In this document: positions 1 through 5,172 of the stretch, piece after piece | Position numbering within the stretch: the first letter of the stretch is position 1 | How the letters are laid out: every line of letters starts with the position of its first letter | NCBI GenBank assembly: GCA_020443005.1 | Contig: JAGRJA010000503.1 | Coordinates: 1-8,853, forward strand | Reading direction: 5' to 3' | Length of the DNA stretch: 8,853 nt | DNA from: Pseudomonadales bacterium | Lineage (GTDB): Bacteria; Pseudomonadota; Gammaproteobacteria; Pseudomonadales; UBA7239 | Program-made: the position numbers and the translations under genes | Notes under the pieces: model-generated | What the model was told of the DNA's origin: nothing | What the model saw: the letters and a program-made list of their open reading frames with translations, nothing else | Databases searched by the model: none

Positions 1-612
1 GAGGTACAGATACTGGAGTGCAAGACGGCAGGCCCCTGGGGTAGCCAGCGCTGGGCTGAGGGGGTACCGGAAGATATCCAGTGCCAGGTACAGCATCAAT
101 TGGCAGTGACCGGCAAGCAGGCAGCGGATGTGTGTGTCTTGCTTGGTGGCCAGCAGTTGAAGGTGTTTCGGGTGCTGCGTGATGAGCTGTTGATAGCGCG
201 GCTGGTGAAGCTGGAGCGTCAGTTCTGGCGGTTTGTGGAAACGGATATTCCGCCACCGGTGGATGGATCTGCCTCCTGTGCTGAAGCTCTGTCCTGTCTG
301 TTTCCGAAGGATAACGGGACTGCGGTGGATTTTAGCGAGGATCGTTCCCTGTGCCGGACCTTTCAGGCGCTGCGGGGTGTACGGGATGAGATGAAGCCCT
401 TGCAGACAGCGGAGGCCAAACTGCGCCAGACCTTGCAGCAGGCCATGGGGGAACACAGTGAAGCGGTGTTTCCGGAGGGGCGTATCAGCTGGAAGCGTTC
501 CCAGGACAGTACCCGGATCGACAGCAAGCGCCTGCAGGCTGAGGAACCGCTGTTGGCTGAGCGCTTTCAGGTAAGTGTGCCGGGTTCCCGCCGTTTTGTA
601 TTGAAAGACTGA
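1..612 (+). CDS. YqaJ-family (lambda exonuclease-like) recombinase, 3' part
   Basis: The reading frame is open from the first base, so the gene begins left of the window; the last 203 residues are visible. The family comprises phage-type 5'-3' double-strand DNA exonucleases that work with a single-strand annealing protein (the Red/Exo-Bet type of recombination). Near the start the sequence shows LECKTA, which carries the E-x-K of the PD-(D/E)xK nuclease core (E6 and K8 of the visible part). About 20 residues later comes the family's Q-x-Q-H-x-L-A-V-T-G block (residues 29-38), then a beta-strand-rich stretch (VCVLLGGQQLKVFRV) and a helical 'LIARLVKLERQFW' segment. The Asp that completes the catalytic triad would lie in the missing N-terminal part. 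The C-terminal 100 residues are a helical extension ending in GSRRFVLKD. An internal ATG/GTG start would remove the E-x-K motif and is not credible. An intrinsic terminator follows 14 bases after the stop. The family call is firm; the exact recombination partner is not visible. Confidence 0.88.
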   Translation, partial: EVQILECKTAGPWGSQRWAEGVPEDIQCQVQHQLAVTGKQAADVCVLLGGQQLKVFRVLRDELLIARLVKLERQFWRFVETDIPPPVDGSASCAEALSCLFPKDNGTAVDFSEDRSLCRTFQALRGVRDEMKPLQTAEAKLRQTLQQAMGEHSEAVFPEGRISWKRSQDSTRIDSKRLQAEEPLLAERFQVSVPGSRRFVLKD

Positions 613-625
613 TTGACTCCCCCTT

Positions 626-668
626 GCCCGACCGGAACCCCTCTCCCTTCTCCGGTCGGGCTTTTTTT
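626..668 (+). terminator. Rho-independent terminator after the exonuclease gene
   Basis: A perfect 11-bp inverted repeat (GCCCGACCGGA at 626-636, TCCGGTCGGGC at 651-661) with a 14-base pyrimidine-rich loop is followed directly by seven T (662-668) and further T-rich sequence to about 686. This is a textbook intrinsic terminator for + strand transcription. The opposite strand has no T tract, so it should not work in reverse. It lies between two same-strand genes that seem functionally linked. Confidence 0.9.
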
Positions 669-686
669 CTTTTGTTTTTCGCTTTT

Positions 687-691
687 AGGAG
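687..691 (+). promoter_or_regulatory. Ribosome binding site that decides the start at 698
   Basis: AGGAG abuts the ATG at 692 with no spacer, but lies six bases before the in-frame ATG at 698. The second ATG therefore has normal Shine-Dalgarno spacing and is the likely start. Confidence 0.7.
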
Positions 692-697
692 ATGACC

Positions 698-1597
698 ATG
701 ATTAAAGGTTTAGCCCTGACACCCCCGGTGATCGGACGCATCAGTATCGGCCGTGTGGTCGAGAAAAATGGCAAGCGTCTGCCGGAGAAGGATGACCAGT
801 TTACCCTGACCACCCAGGTACAGACCCGGGAAGGCTGGTTACATCATCCACTGGATGCCCAGCTGCGTGAGGCCGCTGAAGGTAACAAGTTACGCTCGTT
901 ACCGGTACAACTGCTGTTCAATGATCCGACCCTGAATCTGCAAGCCAGTTACACCCGCTTTGACCGTGAGCTGGGTCGCCCCCAGTGTGTGGGTAATGGG
1001 GAACAGTGCAAACGCCTCGGTGACCAGGGGCTGGAAACACTGCCCTGCCCCACTCCGCGCTTTTGCCCGTTGGCGCTACAGGGTGCCTGCAAGCCCTATG
1101 GGCGTTTGTATGTTTCCCTTGGTGAAGACGGGGATCTCGGTACCTTTATCTTCCGTACCACCGGATATAACAGTATCCGTACCCTGATGACCCGGATGAA
1201 CTATTACCGGGCGTTTTCCAATAACCGTCTGGCCTGTCTGCCGCTCAGTTTACGTTTGAGAGGCAAGAGCACCACGCAGAGTCATCGTGCCCCGATCTAC
1301 TATGTTGACCTGACCTTGCGCGAAGGGCTTAACATGAAGTCCGCACTGATAGAGGCCATGGCACTGGAGCAACAGCGTCTGGAACAGGGTTATGACCAGG
1401 CAGCACTCGATGAAGCCGCCCGACAGGGTTTTGCGCAAGGGGACTTTGAAGAGAGTGAGGAGGAGCTACCCGCCATTCTGGAAGAGTTCTACCCCGAGGC
1501 GGCCAACCACCAGGAGGAAGCGCAAACCGCACCCATCGCAACCGACAGCCTCAGTGACAAGCTGGGTGCCAGGGTGGCGGGATTGGAGAAGGACTAG
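698..1597 (+). CDS. Cysteine-rich 'hydrolase or metal-binding' / RDF-like (gp3-like) protein
   Basis: The protein has 299 residues from the ATG at 698 (301 from the ATG at 692). Residue numbers here count from 692. It opens with a conserved-looking GRISIGRVVEKNGKRLPEKDD block. A five-cysteine region follows at C99, C106, C119, C125 and C133, which could hold a metal such as zinc. Next come GTFIFRTTGYNSIRTL (about 150-165) and LACLPLSLRLRGKSTTQSHR with IYYVDL (about 180-207). The tail after 215 is acidic and helical. I recognise this pattern from proteins named 'hydrolase or metal-binding protein' in gammaproteobacterial integrative elements and plasmids near YqaJ genes. It also resembles gp3-like recombination directionality factors, which switch serine integrases to excision. 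No biochemical role is proven by sequence, and neither an integrase nor an annealing protein is visible. Its stop overlaps the stop of the convergent regulator. It lies directly behind a strong terminator, so its expression may depend on read-through. Confidence 0.72.
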   Translation: MIKGLALTPPVIGRISIGRVVEKNGKRLPEKDDQFTLTTQVQTREGWLHHPLDAQLREAAEGNKLRSLPVQLLFNDPTLNLQASYTRFDRELGRPQCVGNGEQCKRLGDQGLETLPCPTPRFCPLALQGACKPYGRLYVSLGEDGDLGTFIFRTTGYNSIRTLMTRMNYYRAFSNNRLACLPLSLRLRGKSTTQSHRAPIYYVDLTLREGLNMKSALIEAMALEQQRLEQGYDQAALDEAARQGFAQGDFEESEEELPAILEEFYPEAANHQEEAQTAPIATDSLSDKLGARVAGLEKD

Positions 1598-1827
1598 CTT
1601 TTTGAGGCCATCAGGGTTTCAGCCTGTTGCCAGAGTCGTGATGGTTGGGTATCCAGCGCCTCGGCCAGTTTATAGACCGAAGGCACAGTCGCCTGCTTTT
1701 CACCCCGCTCAATACCGGAAACAAAGGAGCGTGACATACGAGCCTTGTCTGCCAAGGCCTCCTGCGTCAAATCCACTTCAATGCGCCTGAGCTTGATGGC
1801 CTTGCCAAAAGCCTTTGAAACATCCAT
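1594..1827 (-). CDS. Small XRE-family helix-turn-helix regulator
   Basis: The ATG at 1827 gives a 77-residue protein and is preferred. It has a purine-rich AGGGGG nine bases upstream, whereas the longer frame would need a TTG at 1854 and adds residues with no family likeness. Nearly the whole protein is one HTH_3/XRE domain: an amphipathic first helix (SKAFGKAIKLRRIEV), then LTQEALADKA (about 20-29), then the recognition helix MSRSFVSGIERGE (about 31-43), and VPSVYKLAEALDTQPSRLW. Length and the 'SxIERGE...YKLAEAL' pattern resemble restriction-modification controller (C) proteins and phage/ICE repressors, but no restriction or methylase gene is present. It binds DNA, probably as a dimer, in the cytoplasm. 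It is transcribed away from the membrane-protein genes at 1972, and the palindrome at 1903-1918 is its likely operator, making it an autoregulator and regulator of the divergent genes (inference). Its TAG stop overlaps the neighbouring TAG through a shared CTAG. Confidence 0.88.
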   Translation of the reverse strand: MDVSKAFGKAIKLRRIEVDLTQEALADKARMSRSFVSGIERGEKQATVPSVYKLAEALDTQPSRLWQQAETLMASKS

Positions 1828-1900
1828 CCCTGTGATCCCCCTGTAAAAGCACAAGGATCACGATTCAATCAGCATCAATCCACGCTCTATCATTAACCTA

Positions 1901-1929
1901 TAGACCTCTATAGAGGTCATTGATATGAT
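1901..1929 (+). promoter_or_regulatory. Putative sigma-70 promoter for the membrane-protein gene at 1972
   Basis: TATGAT (1924-1929) is a good -10 box and is preceded by TG at 1921-1922, an extended -10 arrangement (TGaTATGAT). With a 17-bp spacer the -35 position reads TAGACC (1901-1906), four of six matches to TTGACA. The palindrome at 1903-1918 covers the -35 edge and the spacer, so a bound protein would be expected to block polymerase. No equally good promoter was found for the - strand regulator gene. Confidence 0.5.
1903..1918. promoter_or_regulatory. 16-bp perfect palindrome, probable operator of the divergent regulator
   Basis: GACCTCTATAGAGGTC reads identically on both strands. Its CTATAG core (1908-1913) repeats at 1898-1903, exactly 10 bp (one helical turn) away, so two dimers could sit side by side on one face. 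It lies between the XRE gene and the divergent membrane-protein gene and overlaps the likely promoter of the latter. XRE-type regulators commonly bind such paired palindromes. The match of this protein to this site is inference. Confidence 0.65.
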
Positions 1930-1971
1930 TCGGGCACAAAATCTGACAACAAACCCAAAAGGAGTTTACCC

Positions 1972-2535
1972 ATGAATAACGAGAATCCACAAACCCAGAC
2001 TGGCAACAGTGCTCCACCTGCCCCTAAAACCGGCTTCAGCTGGATGGGGCTACTTTTTAACGGCCTTTACTACATCGGTTATGGCAACTGGAAAAAAGGA
2101 CTGTTGATGACTGCCTTGGCCGTCTTCATTCCAGGCGGCTGGATACCGGCTGGCATCTGGGCCGGGATTTGTGCCCGCAAGGATTTGCCGATAGGTCAAC
2201 AACCTTTTGCCTGGCTACCCACCATTGGCATTTTCGCGGGCGCTCTGATTGTGGCTTCCCTCTGGATCAATCTAATCTTCAACCTGGGAGGGGTACCCGG
2301 ATGCGGCAGCACAAATGTCAAGGATCTGACCCGACAGATCGCCTATGACAACTGGCAGCTGGAACTCATTGATCTGGACAACATTGAGGAAAAAGCCTTC
2401 GACGCTGACCGGGGTGTTCGCGCCTGCTCAGGCACCATGGTCACCACTGGCCAGGATTACGACATCAATTACTCGGTCAAGCTGCGCGGTGCTAATCGTG
2501 ACCAGGTTGAGGTTCGTATTGAGGTCGTACAGTAA
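1972..2535 (+). CDS. Inner-membrane protein with C-terminal extracytoplasmic domain, function unknown
   Basis: The 187-residue protein starts at an ATG with AGGAG seven bases upstream. A polar, proline-rich N-terminus (1-20) precedes GFSWMGLLFNGLYYIGYGNWKKGL (21-44), a pattern like the DUF2628-type membrane-protein start in which aromatic residues precede a helix. Hydrophobic segments follow at about 43-67 and 82-106. The remaining residues 110-187 look like a compact soluble domain with two cysteines (C111 and C152, possibly a disulfide if the domain is outside the cytoplasm) and a beta-rich end (YDINYSVKL, QVEVRIEVV). I do not recognise a named function. It is the first gene behind the palindrome-controlled promoter and is followed 62 bases later by a secreted coiled-coil protein gene. 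A hairpin sits between them, so the two are probably co-transcribed. A role in the cell envelope is inferred from topology only. Confidence 0.72.
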   Translation: MNNENPQTQTGNSAPPAPKTGFSWMGLLFNGLYYIGYGNWKKGLLMTALAVFIPGGWIPAGIWAGICARKDLPIGQQPFAWLPTIGIFAGALIVASLWINLIFNLGGVPGCGSTNVKDLTRQIAYDNWQLELIDLDNIEEKAFDADRGVRACSGTMVTTGQDYDINYSVKLRGANRDQVEVRIEVVQ

Positions 2536-2542
2536 CGCTCAG

Positions 2543-2568
2543 GAACAGGCACAGGGAAGTGCCTGTTC
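2543..2568 (+). other. Intercistronic hairpin between the membrane and secreted-protein genes
   Basis: GAACAGGCAC (2543-2552) and GTGCCTGTTC (2559-2568) form a perfect 10-bp stem with a six-base loop, starting eight bases after the preceding stop. No T tract follows (the next bases are actacccc), so it is unlikely to be a standard intrinsic terminator. An mRNA 3'-end protection or processing element that sets different levels for the two genes is more likely. It ends 18 bases before the next Shine-Dalgarno. Confidence 0.7.
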
Positions 2569-2597
2569 ACTACCCCTTGCTCACTCAGGAGAATTAC

Positions 2598-3980
2598 ATG
2601 CTGAAGTCACCTCTGATTATTTTAAGTCTCTTCATCCTGACAAACATCAGTGTTAGCCAGGCCGATGAGAATTCACAAAAAAAGAAAATCCCTGTTATCG
2701 CCAAATATCTTGAGCCCCTGCCTCTGTACTTTGACTATGACTGCAATGCCATCATCAAGATGGGACAAAATGCGCACCTTCAAGGTGCCGAACTCAACCA
2801 GTTTCTGGCATCACTGACCGTGAAGGAAATTTATGCAACCCTTCGAAGCAATCTGGCTTATGAAAAATGTCCCTCTCCCCGCCACAACGAGAAGTTGATC
2901 TCTGAAGGCTATTACGCCAGTGGACTGAGTGAAAACGGGATCTGGTATCGTAACCGAACCTTTGTACGGCAGCAGGAAGCCGCCAATGCCGCACTGGTTG
3001 AGAAAGTGGAGTTTGCACCGATCAATGTCAAGGATCAGAAAGACCTGCTTGAAAGAATCAAAGGCGAGCGCGATGCCTTTATCGAAGAAAACCGGGATCT
3101 GGTTGAAAATGCACTGGAGCGAAACTTGCAGAAATCTGCAGAGCAGCTTCGTAAAACATTGGCAGATTATGAAAACCGCCACCAAAAAACACTTAATTGG
3201 CAAACAGAACAGATAGAGAAACTGAAGGCGACTTTGCTTGAGAAAGAAAAAGCCTTTGCAGAGGTGAATGGCGAACTCAGGGTCAAAAATGCCGGTTGTG
3301 ACCTTCATCAGGTTTTCGGCAGTGCTGATAATCGAAATATTGCTCAAGGTGAAGGCGCTGCAAGTTACATTTTCAGTGGCATTTGTATCCGGGATGAGTA
3401 CGAACTGGATACCCCGTTTTTTGGTGATGAATACACCCTTACGCTACCGATTATCGAGCAGGGTTCAAAGTATGATGTAGACATCACTCTGTTACTTGAT
3501 AACGGTGTCACCTATGTTAACCGAATCGAAGGTCCACAAGGCACTTACAAAGACACCAAGGCAATGGCTGACAAAGTGTTTTGGTCATACTTTCTCAAGG
3601 ATCCACTTACTCAAAGGCATGTGCAGCATTTAAAGGAAGTAAGAGTCGCCAAAGACGACCTGAACCGTGCCGTCTTCACGCGGGATAGTGGCATAGAACA
3701 ATACAAGGAGGAGGACCGCTCTTTTGAAAAGGAGTATCCGGCGATCAAGGAAAGTCAAACCCGAAGCCATCAGTACAAAATCCAGCGCTATGAAGAGCAA
3801 CTCGCCAAACTTGAGCAAAAGGTAAAAGCACAAGAGATCGTTGTAGCTGATGCCGTGGCGACTCAGGAAAAGATTACGAAAGAAAAACCGCTTGAGCGGA
3901 TTATCCCTTGCCACCATCTCCGGGATACCTATGTGTTGACCAATCCAAAATTTGCCGACTACGGTTATTGCAAAAAGTAA
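2598..3980 (+). CDS. Secreted coiled-coil protein with six cysteines, function unknown
   Basis: The start chosen is the ATG at 2598. It has AGGAG six bases upstream and begins a clear Sec signal peptide (MLKSPLIILSLFILTNISVSQA, cleavage likely after A22 in SQA-DE). A GTG at 2559 would put 13 residues ahead of the signal and lies inside the hairpin stem. The precursor has 460 residues. A globular part (about 30-145, C49 and C91) is followed by a charged heptad-like helix (about 148-230, rich in E, K, L). A second globular part (231-345, C234 and C262, with beta-like segments such as YTLTLPIIEQ and YDVDITLLL) precedes a second coiled coil (about 346-430). The tail holds C438 and C458. The even number of cysteines fits disulfides in an oxidising compartment. 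No lipobox or outer-membrane anchor is seen, so the periplasm is the likely location. I recognise no family. It sits between two membrane-protein genes and may bridge or sense within the envelope (inference). Confidence 0.75.
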   Translation: MLKSPLIILSLFILTNISVSQADENSQKKKIPVIAKYLEPLPLYFDYDCNAIIKMGQNAHLQGAELNQFLASLTVKEIYATLRSNLAYEKCPSPRHNEKLISEGYYASGLSENGIWYRNRTFVRQQEAANAALVEKVEFAPINVKDQKDLLERIKGERDAFIEENRDLVENALERNLQKSAEQLRKTLADYENRHQKTLNWQTEQIEKLKATLLEKEKAFAEVNGELRVKNAGCDLHQVFGSADNRNIAQGEGAASYIFSGICIRDEYELDTPFFGDEYTLTLPIIEQGSKYDVDITLLLDNGVTYVNRIEGPQGTYKDTKAMADKVFWSYFLKDPLTQRHVQHLKEVRVAKDDLNRAVFTRDSGIEQYKEEDRSFEKEYPAIKESQTRSHQYKIQRYEEQLAKLEQKVKAQEIVVADAVATQEKITKEKPLERIIPCHHLRDTYVLTNPKFADYGYCKK

Positions 3981-4010
3981 TCAAAAAATGGCATGAAATA
4001 TGATGAATAC

Positions 4011-4034
4011 GGGCACACTCTCCGGGGTGTGCCC
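4011..4034 (+). terminator. Hairpin after the coiled-coil gene, possible weak terminator or attenuator
   Basis: GGGCACACTC (4011-4020) pairs with GGGTGTGCCC (4025-4034) through ten base pairs including one G-T, closed by a TCCG loop of tetraloop type. A run of seven T occurs only at 4050-4056, about 15 bases beyond the stem, too far for a standard intrinsic terminator. It lies between the stop at 3980 and the Shine-Dalgarno at 4062, so it could reduce transcription into the YkvA gene or act as an RNA 3' end. Confidence 0.45.
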
Positions 4035-4073
4035 AGCATCGATGATTTATTTTTTTAATCCAGGGAGAACACC

Positions 4074-4466
4074 ATGACTGATTTTACCGACGACGATGCC
4101 GAAAAGGCTCTCAGGGAACAATCCAGCAAGATCACAGAGGAAGATGTCGAAAAGGTTCTGCGAAGGCAAGATGAAATCGAAAGAACGTTTGGCAAGAAAG
4201 GCCCGCTCAAAAAATATCTGGGTATCGTCAAAACCCTGTTTGCCATGGTGAAGGCCTATTGGTCAGGAGATTACCGCGAAATCCCCTGGTATTCGATTGC
4301 TGCCATTGTGGCTGCCTTGCTCTATGTATTGAGTCCCATTGATTTGATTCCGGATGTCATTCCCGTGATCGGCTATGTCGATGATGCCATGGTCATTGCC
4401 GCTTGCCTGAAACTGGTCGAGGAAGACATGGACAACTTCGAACGCTGGCAAAGAAGCCGGTTGTAA
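4074..4466 (+). CDS. YkvA-family (DUF1232) membrane protein
   Basis: The 130-residue protein starts at an ATG with AGGGAG six bases upstream. The family signature is plain: YVLSPIDLIPDVIPVIGYVDD at about 84-104, between two hydrophobic stretches (about 72-88 and 92-112). Ahead of it is a 40-residue acidic, helical N-terminus (TDDDAEKALREQSSKITEEDVEKVLRRQDEIERTFG) that many small YkvA proteins lack. It then has a basic segment (KKGPLKKYLGIVKTLFAMVKAYWSGDYREIPWY). The family is widespread and without a settled biochemical role; small membrane-associated proteins are typical. It is the last + strand gene of the middle module, and the next gene is convergent. Co-transcription with the two genes upstream is likely but may be damped by the hairpin at 4011-4034. 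Confidence 0.88.
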   Translation: MTDFTDDDAEKALREQSSKITEEDVEKVLRRQDEIERTFGKKGPLKKYLGIVKTLFAMVKAYWSGDYREIPWYSIAAIVAALLYVLSPIDLIPDVIPVIGYVDDAMVIAACLKLVEEDMDNFERWQRSRL

Positions 4467-4565
4467 ATCCGCCATTTTTATCGAGGGGTGATCGGTCTGG
4501 CAATCAGGCCGTTCATCCGGCAACATCAATCAACATGACAATCTTATAAAATTGACCAATCACTA

Positions 4566-5105
4566 CTATTTTTGCATGGCAATCAGAAGATTTTCTACAG
4601 TTTCCTTCAGTTTGAAATCTATATCTCGATTTATCATTACCCCTTGTTCGCTATCAAAATTTTCATTGAACTGCGGTACTGATAATGAACCCACAACAAT
4701 TCCATCGAAAAACTGAGCAGAATTCTTTGCTATAGACAGTACACTATTTGCACCTCCCTTTCCTGGAGAGGTTGCCAGCATCACTATTGGTTTATTTTGA
4801 TATATTTTGGTATTAATTCGAGAAGACCAATCTAATATATTTTTGAATGCCGCCGTATACATACCATTGTGCTCTGCAAACGACACAAGCAATCCATCAC
4901 TCCCCTGAATTTTTTGTAAAAACCGAGTTGCTTTTTCCGGAATACCGGATTCTTGCTCTCGATCTATTGAGTAAACAGGCATTTCATAATCATTGAGATC
5001 CAGATACTCGATCTTGCATTCTGAGACATATCTTGATGCGTATTCAAGCAGCATCCGGTTTATCGAGCGACGGCTATTACTCGCAGCAAAAGATAATATC
5101 TTCAT
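4566..5105 (-). CDS. NADPH-dependent FMN reductase-family protein
   Basis: The 179-residue protein has the length and motifs of the flavodoxin-like FMN_red family (YieF/ChrR, SsuE-like quinone, azo or chromate reductases). The FMN phosphate loop is in the N-terminal beta-loop-helix (ILSFAASNSRRSINRMLLEY, 3-22). The flavin-binding segment LLVSFAEHNGMYTAAFKNILDW (about 72-93) matches the usual P-E-Y-N-G-S-x-x-x-x-L-K-N-x-x-D-W, here with A-E-H-N-G-M. SPGKGGA (113-119) is a further conserved loop. The ATG at 5105 has GGAG eight bases upstream. It would use NAD(P)H and FMN in the cytoplasm to reduce quinones, nitro or azo compounds, or metal ions; the substrate cannot be read from sequence. It lies 56 bases downstream of the outer-membrane factor gene on the same strand and is probably the last gene of the efflux operon. 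It is convergent with the YkvA gene across about 100 bases in which I found no good terminator. Confidence 0.9.
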   Translation of the reverse strand: MKILSFAASNSRRSINRMLLEYASRYVSECKIEYLDLNDYEMPVYSIDREQESGIPEKATRFLQKIQGSDGLLVSFAEHNGMYTAAFKNILDWSSRINTKIYQNKPIVMLATSPGKGGANSVLSIAKNSAQFFDGIVVGSLSVPQFNENFDSEQGVMINRDIDFKLKETVENLLIAMQK

Positions 5106-5127
5106 AAAGATGACTCCATTAAGCAGG

Positions 5128-5143
5128 CATAAGGACCCTTATG
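5128..5143. promoter_or_regulatory. CATAAGG inverted repeat upstream of the flavin reductase
   Basis: CATAAGG (5128-5134) and CCTTATG (5137-5143) form a 7+7 inverted repeat with a two-base spacer, and a third half-site CATAAG lies at 5152-5157. It occupies the short gap between the outer-membrane factor stop and the reductase start. It could be an operator or part of a hairpin in the transcript; no regulator gene of the efflux operon is in the window to link to it. Confidence 0.4.
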
Positions 5144-5155
5144 TTACGCGTCATA

Positions 5156-5172
5156 AGAGGCTTAAAGCCTCT
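5156..5172 (-). other. Small hairpin spanning the outer-membrane factor stop codon
   Basis: AGAGGCT (5156-5162) and AGCCTCT (5166-5172) form a 7-bp stem with a three-base loop across the TAA stop of the - strand gene. No T run follows on the - strand, so it is not an intrinsic terminator. It may stabilise the upstream message or be incidental. Confidence 0.35.

Noticed and set aside
1392..1790. + strand frame of 132 residues crossing the end of the RDF-like gene and the regulator
   Set aside because: It overlaps two supported genes in a shifted frame, and the Arg/Pro-rich composition is typical of a shadow frame.
1828..1854. Longer regulator starting at a TTG at 1854
   Set aside because: It is a rare start codon, adds nine residues outside the HTH domain, and the ATG at 1827 has a purine-rich site at normal distance.
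1860..1920. Promoter for the - strand regulator
   Set aside because: The best candidate (ATGACC, 17 bases, GTTAAT) lacks the key -10 bases; too weak to list as a feature.
2559..2597. Longer coiled-coil protein starting at a GTG at 2559
   Set aside because: It would place 13 residues before a clear signal peptide, lacks a Shine-Dalgarno, and falls inside a hairpin stem; the ATG at 2598 has an ideal ribosome binding site.
2811..3347. 178-residue frame on the - strand inside the coiled-coil gene
   Set aside because: Its codons are the complement of a well-supported gene; the product is Phe/Leu/Ile/Cys-rich as expected from antisense of Lys/Glu-rich coiled coil, and no ribosome binding site was evident.
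4494..4510. Possible bidirectional terminator between the convergent YkvA and reductase genes
   Set aside because: The stem (GGTCTG/CAGGCC) has only six pairs including a G-T, and neither strand has a following T tract.
4467..4565. Attachment site at the composition break
   Set aside because: No tRNA-end sequence or matching direct repeat elsewhere in the window was found.
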